Below, piece by piece: positions 44,801 through 52,790 of a DNA stretch of 64,000 nt. This DNA comes from Agromyces flavus (GTDB taxonomy: Bacteria; Actinomycetota; Actinomycetes; Actinomycetales; Microbacteriaceae): NCBI RefSeq assembly GCF_900104685.1, contig NZ_LT629755.1, positions 806,001 through 870,000 on the forward strand, given 5' to 3'. A program made the position numbers and the translations under genes. Position 1 is the stretch's first letter. Each line of letters starts with the position of its first letter. Under the pieces are notes generated by a model. It searched no databases. It saw only the letters and a list, made by a program, of their open reading frames with translations, and was not told the origin of the DNA.

Positions 44801-47148
44801 CCGACCCGAGCGGCTACCGGCTGCACGTGGCCGACCTCCCCGAGGTCGACGACGGCATCGAGGCCGAGATCCGCGATCGCCGCCGCATCGTGGTCACCGC
44901 CCCGGAGCAGGAGTCGGCGTACACGATCCGCTACGAGATCTCGAACGGGCACGGCGGTGCCGACACGGCGTTCCTGCAGGTCGCGGTCACCGAGGATGCC
45001 GTCATCGAGCCGCCGACGGCGGAGGACCAGGTGATCGAGCCCGAGCAGGTCATCGACGGCGAGCCCATCACGGTCGACCCGCTCTCCGACGCGACGAACC
45101 CCGGCGGGCTCGTCGAGGACCTCGCCGTCACGGTCGAGGGTCCCAACGCCGGTCGCGCCGAGGTCGGTTCCGACGGCACCATCCAGGTCACGCCGGGTCG
45201 CGAGCGGTACGCCGTCGCCTACCGCTTGACGAACGAGCTGGACGACCTCTCGGCCATGGCGTTCGTGATCGTGCCGCCCGTGCCGTCCGGCGACGACACC
45301 GTCGAGGAGACCCAGCGTCCGAAGACGCCCGAGGAGCTGCTGGCCGAGGAGAAGGCCAAGTTCCCGGCGCCGTACCTCAAGCAGCTCGGCGAGATCATCG
45401 TGCCGATGAACGGGCGGATCAGCTGGAACGTCGACGACCTCGTCGAGGTGCCCTCCGGCAACCCCGCGCTGATCCTCAACGCCACCTCCACCAACTCGAG
45501 CGAATCGCCGTTCGTGAGCGGTACGGCACTCCAGTTCGTCCCCGCCGCCGACTACCGAGGCCCGGCGGCGGTGACCTTCGAGGTGACCGACGGCGCGAGC
45601 GCCGACGACCCGGTGGGCCGGACCGCCATCCTCACGATCCCGATCACCGTGGGCGACCCGAACTTCAACGACGCGCCGCCGACGTTCACGCCGAGGAGCG
45701 AGACGATAGAGGCGGGCGAGGCGCCGCTCGACGTCGACCTGCGGTCCTCGACCGACCACCCGAACCCCGACAACATCCAGCGCGTCGAGTACCGCAACCT
45801 CACGGGCGCCACGGCAGACGTGCAGGCCGAGATCGTCGAGGGCTCGATCCTGCGGGTGTCGTCGCCGCTCGGCGTGCAGCCCGGCACCGAGGTGCGCATC
45901 GCGTTCGACGTCGTGTTCAACGAGTTCACGGTTCCCGGATACGTCGACGTGAAGGTCGTCTCGTCGACGAGGGCGATGCCGCAGGCGAACGACGACGGGC
46001 CGTTCGAGATGCAGCGTGCCGACACGCAGACCATGGACGTGCTCGCCAACGACTTCAACCCCTTCGCGCCCGATGCGCCGCTCCGGGTCGTCGACGCGCA
46101 GATCGACCAGCAGAGCGTGGGCGCGAACGCGTCGGTGAGCTTCACCGACTCGAACGTCACGGTCCGCACGGGCGCGGCGTTCACGGGCACGCTGAGCGTG
46201 ATCTACCGGATCCAGGACGGCACGAGGGATCCGGCGCGCGAGACGCAGGGTCGCATCACGGTGGTCGTCAGGGACGAGCCCGACAAGCCGGCGGCGCCGA
46301 CGATCGTGAACCACGGTGACAGCACGATCACGATCCGGTGGAGTGCGCCGGCGAACAACAACTCGCCCATCTCGGCGTACGAGGTCGAGTACAACGGGCA
46401 GACGAGGTCCTTCGGCGCCGGCGATGCGGGCGTGAACCAGCAGTTCGGCGGGCTCCGGAACGGAACGGCCTACGACTTCCAGGTCCGCGCGCAGAACGGG
46501 ATCGGCTGGAGCGAGTGGTCCAGCCCGTCGGCGTCGGAGACGCCGTACGGCGTGCCGAGCCCACCGCGCAACGTCACCGCGAGCGCCGCCGGAACCGCAC
46601 CGACCACCGTGAACGTCGACTGGAACCCGCCGAGCGACACCGGCGGCGGCGGCGTGCACTACGAGGCGCGCATCGACGGCAACGGCTGGAAGACGGTGAA
46701 CGGCACGTCGACCTCGTTCGGGAACATCGGCGCGGGAACGCACCGAGTCGACGTGCGCGCCGTGAACAACAACGGCGGCGGCACCAGCACCATCGAATCG
46801 GCCAACGTGGGCGTGCAGAACCCCCAGCCCTCGGGCTCGATCGGCAAGGGCGGCAGCCGGGCGTGCGACAGCGGCGGGGGCGGGTGCGCGAACGTTCGCA
46901 TCTCGTGGAGCAACATGGACCCCGGTCGATACCAGGTGTACGTGACCGTGAACGGCTCGTGGAGCAACTGGAAGGGCACCTACGACGTCGCCGCCGACGG
47001 ACGGCTCGAGCTGCAGAACCACCTGGGCGTGCGCCCGGCCGGCGAGACGATCGCCGTGCGCTTCGAGAACGTCAGCGGCGGCACCTCGCGCACCCTCGGA
47101 GCGATCAGCGGCTCGCAATGGAACAACATCCCGTACAACACGTGGTGA
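41803..47148 (+). CDS. Giant surface protein of Ig/cadherin-like repeats
   Basis: A 1781-residue protein. An N-terminal membrane helix (about 14–34) is followed by a region of about 350 residues with propeller-like short strands. About 11 bacterial Ig/cadherin-like domains (about 392–1490) each open with a P-P-x-A-x-D-D/V-L-x-N-D pattern. Two fibronectin type III domains follow (about 1493–1660), then a C-terminal domain with C-D-S-G-G-G-G-C and W-S-N-W-K. The product would be an anchored rod more than 40 nm long outside the cell. The start is TTG 41803, 6 nt after GGGGAG. Neighbours (MoxR, DUF58, FHA) suggest assisted assembly. Function unknown; adhesion or envelope spacing is inferred. Confidence 0.88.
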   Translation: MVTLRSWVRSRRNVASATALAVLAGVPIGIAVIHQGFPVTDPDLRAREVWVTNAEELLAGRLNRQIEELDAAVATATNEIDVFQDGEDAFLFDPSVGSVERIDPSFTTLVQRIDVPPASSLAYGGDILAVLSPEGELWRVPAAAELSFDYRGTDPIAKLGDDAEVAVSATGTIFATSPGDGELIALKKDAMEPEVRELAEVGRHQIAAVGERAVVFDVEGNAVLVDGRRIELPEAALRLQQSGPERDRVVLATATDLLDVPLGGGEILTIPSGAEVAAESPDEVAAPVRLGSCVHGAWAAGQRYVAACDGQEPESVAIEQPTAGSRLEFRVNRDVIVLNDLTNGNSWLVDSDLRLVDNWEEVTPPEESDELEGDEKSAQQTFEDTLAERTDVNRPPVARDDDYGVRPGRTTVLEVLENDTDPDGDVLTIASTSEVSSASGGLELIDGGRALQFSPAEGAAGSVSFRYGVDDGRGGVSEAAVNVRIVPQSENAAPASMRSGAISVEQGQKISYNVLADWNDPDGDDLYLVNASPTGGDTVRSSPDGYVTFEHRSAELGTKEVQFTVSDGQTTAAGTLTVEVKPTGTLNPIGTPDFARVFVGETQLIEPLANDLSPSGAGLELLAVAEVPDDALVTPNPERGTIAFAAQAPGEYVFLYDVGAGASVSKGLVRVQAVEKPAESPPPIAVKDTAYLRAGEPLTVPVLANDVSPSGRVLAVQSIDDADAEGLVSVEILTNTVLRITASQAVDTQLQVAYTVSDGVNSSTATVTVVPVPPLVKHQPPVAVDDGAIVRAGDIVTVPVLENDYHPDAAKLHVQPDLVEVEAPDGLAFVDGDTVRFQAPEEPGVYSAVYTVGDDYEQSARAAVRFTVVAKDAGENRAPLPTPLTSRTFAGSAVKIDVPLDQLDPDGDSVTLAGIDAAPELGRVIERTSTSITYEALTGSAGTDEFTYEVRDTFGATATGTIRIGVIPRPEVQLPPKAVDDTIEMKPGRTASVEVLLNDSDPSGYRLHVADLPEVDDGIEAEIRDRRRIVVTAPEQESAYTIRYEISNGHGGADTAFLQVAVTEDAVIEPPTAEDQVIEPEQVIDGEPITVDPLSDATNPGGLVEDLAVTVEGPNAGRAEVGSDGTIQVTPGRERYAVAYRLTNELDDLSAMAFVIVPPVPSGDDTVEETQRPKTPEELLAEEKAKFPAPYLKQLGEIIVPMNGRISWNVDDLVEVPSGNPALILNATSTNSSESPFVSGTALQFVPAADYRGPAAVTFEVTDGASADDPVGRTAILTIPITVGDPNFNDAPPTFTPRSETIEAGEAPLDVDLRSSTDHPNPDNIQRVEYRNLTGATADVQAEIVEGSILRVSSPLGVQPGTEVRIAFDVVFNEFTVPGYVDVKVVSSTRAMPQANDDGPFEMQRADTQTMDVLANDFNPFAPDAPLRVVDAQIDQQSVGANASVSFTDSNVTVRTGAAFTGTLSVIYRIQDGTRDPARETQGRITVVVRDEPDKPAAPTIVNHGDSTITIRWSAPANNNSPISAYEVEYNGQTRSFGAGDAGVNQQFGGLRNGTAYDFQVRAQNGIGWSEWSSPSASETPYGVPSPPRNVTASAAGTAPTTVNVDWNPPSDTGGGGVHYEARIDGNGWKTVNGTSTSFGNIGAGTHRVDVRAVNNNGGGTSTIESANVGVQNPQPSGSIGKGGSRACDSGGGGCANVRISWSNMDPGRYQVYVTVNGSWSNWKGTYDVAADGRLELQNHLGVRPAGETIAVRFENVSGGTSRTLGAISGSQWNNIPYNTW

Positions 47149-47188
47149 TCCACGTGACCGGTACCCGGCTGCAGAACAAGGAATGAAC

Positions 47189-48157
47189 ATGCCAGTGACC
47201 CAAGACCAGGCCCTGTGGTTCCAGGACGCCTTCTCGAAGCTCGTCGACAACGTCGACCGCGCCATCCTCGGCAAGCGCGACATCATCGAACTCGTCGTGA
47301 CCGCGATGCTCTCCGAGGGGCACGTGCTGCTCGAGGACTTCCCCGGCACCGGCAAGACCGTGCTCGCGAAGGCGCTCGCCAACACGCTCGACGGCACCCA
47401 CTCGCGCATCCAGTTCACGCCCGACCTTCTGCCTTCCGACGTGACGGGCGTGACCATCTACGACCAGGGCAAGGGCCAGTTCGAGTTCCACCGCGGGCCG
47501 ATCTTCGCCTCCATCGTGCTCGCCGACGAGATCAACCGGGCCAGCCCGAAGACCCAGTCCGCGCTGCTCGAGGTCATGGAGGAGGGCCGCGTCACGGTCG
47601 ACGGCGTGAGCTACGAGGTCGGCAGTCCGTTCATGGTCATCGCGACCCAGAACCCCGTCGAGCAGGCCGGCACCTATTCGCTGCCCGAGGCGCAGCTCGA
47701 CCGGTTCCTCATCAAGACCTCGCTCGGGTACCCCGACCACGACACGGCCGTCACGCTGCTGCTCGATTCCGCGAACCGGGCGCGGGCCTCGAAGGTGTCG
47801 CCGATCATCGCCTCGAGCTCGGTCACGACGATGGCCCGTCTCGCCGCCGATGTCCACGTCGACGCCGCCGTGCTGTCGTACCTGAACCAGATCGTGTCGG
47901 CCACCCGCGAGCACCGCGACTCGGCGCTCGGCGTCAGCATGCGCGGCGCGCTCGCGCTCGCGCGCGCGGCGAAGACGTGGGCCATCTCGCGCGGCCGCAC
48001 GTACGTCACGCCCGACGACGTGCGCGAGCTGGCCGTGCCGGTGCTCGCGCACCGCATCATCGTCGACCCCGAGTCCGAGTTCGCCGGCGTCACGGCCGAC
48101 GAGATCGTCTCGAAGGTGCTCGTCGACGTCGCACCGCCGGCGTACCGGGCGGCATGA
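47189..48157 (+). CDS. MoxR-type AAA+ ATPase
   Basis: A 322-residue AAA+ chaperone-like ATPase. Walker A is G-T-G-K-T, Walker B is V-L-A-D-E-I-N-R-A, sensor 1 lies in A-T-Q-N-P-V-E, and the MoxR signature is G-T-Y-S-L-P-E-A-Q-L-D-R-F. Members usually act with a DUF58 or VWA partner to fold, activate or load metal into protein complexes. ATG 47189 is chosen over ATG 47183 because AAGGA (47178–47182) directly abuts the first and lies 6 nt before the second. It overlaps the DUF58 gene by 4 bp. Confidence 0.92.
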   Translation: MPVTQDQALWFQDAFSKLVDNVDRAILGKRDIIELVVTAMLSEGHVLLEDFPGTGKTVLAKALANTLDGTHSRIQFTPDLLPSDVTGVTIYDQGKGQFEFHRGPIFASIVLADEINRASPKTQSALLEVMEEGRVTVDGVSYEVGSPFMVIATQNPVEQAGTYSLPEAQLDRFLIKTSLGYPDHDTAVTLLLDSANRARASKVSPIIASSSVTTMARLAADVHVDAAVLSYLNQIVSATREHRDSALGVSMRGALALARAAKTWAISRGRTYVTPDDVRELAVPVLAHRIIVDPESEFAGVTADEIVSKVLVDVAPPAYRAA

Positions 48158-49464
48158 CGCTCGACACCGACACTCCGGCCACGCCCGCGACACCTCCGTC
48201 GCAGGCGCGCATCGCGCTGCGCTCCGTGCGCCGCTCGATCGCGGCATCCGCTCGCACCGGGCTCGCATCGGCGAGACGCGCCGGTGACCGGGTGGCCGCA
48301 TTCGCCGAGCCGGTGACCGGCGTCGTCAGCCCGGTCGGATGGCTCGTGCTCGTCGCCGCGGTGGTCGCGCTCGGGCTGGCATGGGCCCTCGGATGGATCG
48401 AGCTCGCGTTCGTCGGGGCGACCCTGCTGGCTGCCCTGCTCCTCGCCGTGCCGTTCGTCTTCGGCCGCATGCGGTACCGGGTCGAGATCGAGCTGCAGCC
48501 CCGGCGAGTCGTCGCGGGGGAGCGCGCCCTCGGCCGGCTCGTCGTGCACAACGTCGCCGACGCGACATCCGTGCCCTCGCAGCTCGAGCTGCCCGTCGGT
48601 CGCGGACTCGCGGAGTTCGTGATCCCGTCGATCCCCGCCGGTGGGCAGCACGAGGAGCTGTTCGCCGTGCCGACGCAGCGGCGCGCCGTCATCACGGCCG
48701 GACCCGCGGCGTCCGTTCGTGGCGACCAGCTCGGCCTGCTGCGCCGCGAGGTGCGCTGGACCGAGCCGGTCGAGCTGTTCGTGCACCCCGTGACGGCGCG
48801 CCTGAAGCCGTCGGCCGCAGGCCTGGTACGCGATCTCGAGGGCGAGATCACCAAGACGATCACCGACAACGACATCTCGTTCCACGCGCTGCGTGCGTAC
48901 GAGCCCGGTGATGCGCTGCGGAACGTGCACTGGCGCACGTCGGCGCGCACCGGGCAGCTCATGGTGCGCCAGTACGAGGAGACCCGACGGTCGCAGTTGC
49001 TCCTGGTGCAGGCGACGAACCGCGCGCACTATGCGTCCGACGAGGAGTTCGAGCTGGCCGTCTCGGTCCTCGCGTCGCTCGGCGTGCAGGTGATCCGGGA
49101 TGCCACGCGGCTCGCGACGGCGACGGATCGGCTGCGGCTGAACACGGCGACGCCCACCGCGCTGCTCGACGACACGAGCCGCATCGCGCCGGTCGAATCG
49201 GGCGCCCTGCCCGTGCGCGACGTGGTCCGCGAGGCGGCGAAGCGCGTGCCGACCCCGAGCGTCGTCATCGTGGTCGGCGGCTCGATCGCGCCGCTGGCCG
49301 AGTTCCGCGCCGTCGAGACCGTGTTCGGGTCCGACACGCAGATCCTCGTGTTCCGGGCCGAGCTCGGCGCCGCCTCGCGCATCACGCGCGTCGGCGAGTC
49401 GACGGTCGTCACGGTCGGCACGCTCGACGAGCTGTCCCGCCTGGTGCGGAGGGTCCGCCCGTGA
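48154..49464 (+). CDS. DUF58 membrane protein
   Basis: A 436-residue protein: a Pro/Ala N terminus, two membrane helices at about 63–110, a beta-sandwich region, and the DUF58 motif Y-E-P-G-D-x-x-R-x-x-H-W-R-T-S-A-R-T-G near residue 250. DUF58 proteins belong with MoxR ATPases, forming a chaperone pair that is often found next to a TgpA-like transglutaminase, as here. The start overlaps moxR as ATGA and the end overlaps the next gene by 4 bp. Confidence 0.88.
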   Translation: MTLDTDTPATPATPPSQARIALRSVRRSIAASARTGLASARRAGDRVAAFAEPVTGVVSPVGWLVLVAAVVALGLAWALGWIELAFVGATLLAALLLAVPFVFGRMRYRVEIELQPRRVVAGERALGRLVVHNVADATSVPSQLELPVGRGLAEFVIPSIPAGGQHEELFAVPTQRRAVITAGPAASVRGDQLGLLRREVRWTEPVELFVHPVTARLKPSAAGLVRDLEGEITKTITDNDISFHALRAYEPGDALRNVHWRTSARTGQLMVRQYEETRRSQLLLVQATNRAHYASDEEFELAVSVLASLGVQVIRDATRLATATDRLRLNTATPTALLDDTSRIAPVESGALPVRDVVREAAKRVPTPSVVIVVGGSIAPLAEFRAVETVFGSDTQILVFRAELGAASRITRVGESTVVTVGTLDELSRLVRRVRP

Positions 49465-51764
49465 CGCGCATCCCGCGCACCGCGCTCGCCGACCTCGGCG
49501 TGCTGTCGCTGTTGTCGCTGCTCGCCATCGCGGGCTTGGAGACGAGTTTCGGCGGGCTGGACTTCCTGCTCGCCGCCGTCGCCGGCCTCGTGGTCGGCAC
49601 GCTCGCCGCGGTGCTCGGCACGTTGTGGCGGTTGAACGTCCTCACCACGGTCCTGCTCGGGATCGCGCTGTACTTCCTCGTCGGCACGCCGTTCGTGATG
49701 CCCGACGCGGCGCTGTTCGTCGTGCTGCCGAGCCTGACGTCGCTCGCGGGTCTCGCGATCGGCGCGGTCCACGGGTGGGCCGACATCCTGACGATCTCGG
49801 CACCGGTCGAAGCGCCCGCGTACGTCGCCGCCGTGCCGTACGCCGCCGCGACCGTCGTGTCGCTCGTCGGCGGCATGCTCGTGCTGCGCTGGCTCTCGGT
49901 GAGGCGCTCGCCGCTGCGCGGGGCCGTGCTGCTCATCGGGCCCGTGGTGCTGTTCCTCTCCGGCATCCTGCTCGGCACCGACGAGTCGTTCCTCGCCGCG
50001 ATCCGCGGCGTCGCGTTCGCGGCGGTCGCGCTGACGTGGATCGCCTGGCGCCGGGGTGCGCAGGTCGAGACGGCCGGGGATGGCGCGACCCGCCTGCGCC
50101 GGCGCAAGCTGACCGGTTCGGCCGCGGTCGTGGCCGGGGCCGTCATCGTCGGCGCGGTGGCGGGACTGGCGCTGGCGCCCATCGCGCCCCAGCGCTTCGT
50201 GCTCCGCGACGAGGTCGTCCCGCCCTTCGACCCGCTGCAGTTCGCGAGCCCGCTGGCGGGGTTCCGCGAGTACACCAAGGACCTCGCCGAGGAGCCGCTG
50301 TTCACGGTCGCGGGCCTCGAGCCCGGAGACACCGTGCGGCTCGCGGGGATGGACTCGTACACGGGTCGCCTGTGGAACGTCGCCGGGCCCGAGCAGGCCG
50401 CGACCGACGGCGGATACGCGATCGTGGGCACGACCCTGCCCGCGCCCGAGCTGGCCGACCTCGGCAGCTCCCGATCGGTCGAGGTCGAGGTGCTCGCGTA
50501 CGACGACGTCTGGCTGCCGACCGTCGGGTACGGCTCCGAGCTCGAGCTGCTCGACGCGGATGCCGCCGAGCGCGCCGGCGACCTGCGCTACAACGCGGCG
50601 GCGGGCACCGCGGTGCTCACGAGCGGCGTCGCGGAGGGGGCACGCTACCGCCTCGAGTCGCGGATCCAGCGCGAGCCCGACGACGAGGACCTGGCCGACG
50701 TCCCGGTCGCGCAGCTGACCCTGCCGATCGTCGAGAACCTGCCCGACGTCGTCGCGGCGAAGGCCGACGAGTACGCCGGCGAGGCGGCCAGCCCCATCGA
50801 GCAGCTGCGGGCCATCGAGCGCGGGCTCAAGACCAACGGGTTCCTCAGCCACGGCCTCGCCAGCGACGCCGTCCCCTCGCGCGCGGGCCACGGGGCCGAC
50901 CGGCTCATCGAGCTGTTCACGCGCACGCAGATGGTCGGCGACGCCGAGCAGTACGCCGCGGCGATGGCCCTGATGGCACGTCACCTGGGCTACCCGTCGC
51001 GCGTGGTCATGGGCTACGCCCCCGAGGTCGCCGACGGCGCCGGCGAGGTCGAGGTGCTCGGGTCCGACGTGACGGCCTGGGTCGAGGTGCCGTTCGAGGG
51101 CGTCGGCTGGGTCTCGTTCCGGCCCACGCCCGACAACGTGGATGTGCCCCAGGAGCAGACGCCGAAGCCGAAGTCCGAGCCGCAGCCGCAGGTGCGCCAG
51201 CCGCCGCGTGCCGAGCAGGCCGAGGACGAGCTCCTCACCACGGTCGAGATCGACGACACCGACGACGACGACCGCGACCGGCCCTTCCAGCTGCCCGCGT
51301 GGGCGTGGGCGATCATCCTGAGCGTGAGCATCCCCGCTGCGATCGTGCTGCTGCCGATGCTCGCGGTCGCGCTCGCCAAGCGCCGGCGGCGCGCGATCCG
51401 TCACCGCGGCACCGGCGACCGGCAGGCGGCCGGCGCCTGGGAGGAGCTCGTGGACCGATACGCGGAGCTCGGCTTCGAACCGCCCGAGCGCTCCTCGAGG
51501 CTGCAGACCGCGCGCGCGCTCGAGCGCCAGCTCGACGAGCAGGGCCTCGGAGAAGTGCGGACCGGCGAGGACGGCGTGCGCCTCTCGACGCTGGCCGCGA
51601 CCGTCGACCGCGACGTGTTCGGCGCGGGCGACCTGGCGCCGGCGTCGGTCGACCGGCGATGGTCCGAGGCGGATGCCGCGGCGGCGGCGGTCGCGGCGGC
51701 CGCTGGCCGGCTGCGGCGGTTCGTCTCGCGGTACCGGATGCGTCGCCGCGGACGCGGCGGTTAA
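49461..51764 (+). CDS. TgpA-like transglutaminase-fold membrane protein lacking its catalytic triad
   Basis: A 767-residue protein with about six helices in the first 240 residues, an outer transglutaminase-fold region and one helix at about 615–637 leading to a cytoplasmic tail. In active relatives the triad is Cys in G-x-C-x-x-Y-A, His in H-A-W-V-E-V and Asp in D-P-T. Here the matching positions read G-D-A-E-Q-Y-A (Ala 495), T-A-W-V-E-V (Thr 538) and F-R-P-T (Arg 554), so all three residues are lost while the surrounding fold motifs are kept. It is therefore probably a structural or binding part of the MoxR/DUF58 unit. It overlaps the genes on its 5' side by 4 bp. Confidence 0.85.
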   Translation: MTRIPRTALADLGVLSLLSLLAIAGLETSFGGLDFLLAAVAGLVVGTLAAVLGTLWRLNVLTTVLLGIALYFLVGTPFVMPDAALFVVLPSLTSLAGLAIGAVHGWADILTISAPVEAPAYVAAVPYAAATVVSLVGGMLVLRWLSVRRSPLRGAVLLIGPVVLFLSGILLGTDESFLAAIRGVAFAAVALTWIAWRRGAQVETAGDGATRLRRRKLTGSAAVVAGAVIVGAVAGLALAPIAPQRFVLRDEVVPPFDPLQFASPLAGFREYTKDLAEEPLFTVAGLEPGDTVRLAGMDSYTGRLWNVAGPEQAATDGGYAIVGTTLPAPELADLGSSRSVEVEVLAYDDVWLPTVGYGSELELLDADAAERAGDLRYNAAAGTAVLTSGVAEGARYRLESRIQREPDDEDLADVPVAQLTLPIVENLPDVVAAKADEYAGEAASPIEQLRAIERGLKTNGFLSHGLASDAVPSRAGHGADRLIELFTRTQMVGDAEQYAAAMALMARHLGYPSRVVMGYAPEVADGAGEVEVLGSDVTAWVEVPFEGVGWVSFRPTPDNVDVPQEQTPKPKSEPQPQVRQPPRAEQAEDELLTTVEIDDTDDDDRDRPFQLPAWAWAIILSVSIPAAIVLLPMLAVALAKRRRRAIRHRGTGDRQAAGAWEELVDRYAELGFEPPERSSRLQTARALERQLDEQGLGEVRTGEDGVRLSTLAATVDRDVFGAGDLAPASVDRRWSEADAAAAAVAAAAGRLRRFVSRYRMRRRGRGG

Positions 51765-51774
51765 GGTGGGGGGC

Positions 51775-52380
51775 GTGAGCGAGCCCGACTTCATCGTGCC
51801 GCCGCCCGGGCTGGTGCCCGACGCGCCGGACAAGGGGACCACCACCGGCGCGACTCCGGATCGGACCATCCGCGCGCCCGACCGGCTCCCCGTCTTCCGC
51901 CCGGTGACGCCCGTCGCACCGCCCCCGCGAGCGACGCGGCCCGCCCTGCCGACTCAGCCCCCGGGTGAGGCGCCCGTGCCGTCCTCGATGGCGGCCGCGC
52001 CAGCCGCGCCGGCTGCGCCGGCGCGGCCGCGGGCATGGCGCCTCCGTAGCGCCGACGGGATCGAGTTCGTGGTGCACGATCGTGTGGTCGCGGGCCGCGA
52101 TCCGCAGCCCGACACCGTCCCGGGCGGCGGCACGCCGGTCGCGATCCTCGACACCCTTCGTTCCGTCTCCAAGACGCACGTCCTGCTGGTGGTCGAGGTC
52201 GATCGGCTCCTCGCGACCGACCTGCGGTCCACGAACGGGGTGCGGATCTGGCCGGAAGGCGGAGATCCCATCGAGCTCGAGCCCGGCATCCCCACCCCGG
52301 TTCCGGCCGAAGCGGTGCTGCTGCTCGGTGATGTCGCGTTCCTGGCCGACGTCGCACCCGAGCAGGACGAGGTCCCGTGA
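51775..52380 (+). CDS. FHA-domain protein, third of the cluster
   Basis: A 201-residue protein with a Pro/Ala-rich N terminus of about 85 residues, then an FHA domain. The pattern is V-A-G-R-D-P-Q-P, S-V-S-K-T-H-V-L-L, and D-L-R-S-T-N-G-V, so the phosphothreonine-binding Arg, Ser and Asn are kept. GTG 51775 is preceded by AAGGTGGGG, which can also be read as TAAGGT plus 7 nt. It ends the cluster, 10 bp after the transglutaminase-fold gene, and probably binds a phosphorylated partner made by the kinase at 39248. Confidence 0.85.
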   Translation: MSEPDFIVPPPGLVPDAPDKGTTTGATPDRTIRAPDRLPVFRPVTPVAPPPRATRPALPTQPPGEAPVPSSMAAAPAAPAAPARPRAWRLRSADGIEFVVHDRVVAGRDPQPDTVPGGGTPVAILDTLRSVSKTHVLLVVEVDRLLATDLRSTNGVRIWPEGGDPIELEPGIPTPVPAEAVLLLGDVAFLADVAPEQDEVP

Positions 52381-52467
52381 CGGATCGTGCTCGCCCGCAC
52401 CGGTCCGCGTGTCGCCGCTGACAGGACGGCGACACGCGTCGGCCGGCCGTGTTCCCGCGCACAGAAG

Positions 52468-52502
52468 GGGTGGAAACGTATCCGGCGGATACCTTTCCAC
52501 CC
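52468..52502. promoter_or_regulatory. Large palindrome upstream of leuC
   Basis: Two 16-bp arms (52468–52483 and 52487–52502) pair with a single mismatch around a 3-bp centre. There is no T tract, so it is unlikely to be a simple terminator for the FHA gene. It lies about 160 bp upstream of the -10 box of the leu leader. An IclR-type regulator (LtbR/NdgR) is known to control leuCD in other actinobacteria, but no such gene is present here, so the binder is unknown. The rest of the 52381–52660 gap shows no convincing gene. Confidence 0.45.
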
Positions 52503-52663
52503 GCATTCGAGGAACCGTGACCGAGGTCGCGTGCGAGCGCGCTCCGAACGTCGCGAGGTGTCGATAGCCTCGTCGACATGGGCGCATCTCGAATCCGGAT
52601 GGAGCACGTCGGGATGACGTCCATGCCTACGCCGGCGGGGCGGGGATCGCGGCCGCAGGGTGA

Positions 52664-52669
52664 TACCCT
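52664..52669 (+). promoter_or_regulatory. -10 box TACCCT of the leu leader
   Basis: TACCCT ends 7 nt before the GTG of the leader peptide, so the mRNA would start at or next to the start codon. No matching -35 box is visible. Confidence 0.5.
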
Positions 52670-52676
52670 TGCGAAC

Positions 52677-52727
52677 GTGCTCAGCGGCCGGCTCCTCCTT
52701 CTCCGCCGCGACGGGGCCTCGTTCTGA
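52677..52727 (+). CDS. leuL: Leucine leader peptide
   Basis: A 16-codon frame starting at GTG, encoding M-L-S-G-R-L-L-L-L-R-R-D-G-A-S-F. Codons 6–9 are four successive Leu codons (52692–52703). The following 11-bp perfect hairpin (52706–52745) begins just after these codons and includes the end and stop of the peptide. When leucyl-tRNA is scarce, a ribosome would stall on the Leu codons and change folding of the hairpin before leuC. The gene is too short to score by homology, but the codon run, the hairpin and the position before leuCD make it convincing. Confidence 0.75.
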   Translation: MLSGRLLLLRRDGASF

Positions 52728-52745
52728 CGGCCTTCCCCGTCGCGG
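52706..52745 (+). promoter_or_regulatory. Attenuator hairpin of the leuCD leader
   Basis: CCGCGACGGGG (52706–52716) pairs perfectly with CCCCGTCGCGG (52735–52745) with an 18-nt loop that contains the leader stop codon. There is no T run after it, so it may act by hiding the start region of leuC (ATG 52791) or through an alternative fold rather than as an intrinsic terminator. Confidence 0.6.
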
Positions 52746-52790
52746 AGTTCGTCGTCGGCTGCCACACCCGTCACGAGGAAGAACGCATTC

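Noticed and set aside
41101..47457. Minus-strand open frame of over 2100 codons opposite the giant Ig-repeat gene
   Set aside because: Its sequence is low-complexity Arg/His/Asp/Val typical of the antisense of high-GC genes; the plus-strand gene has domains, a binding site and operon context.
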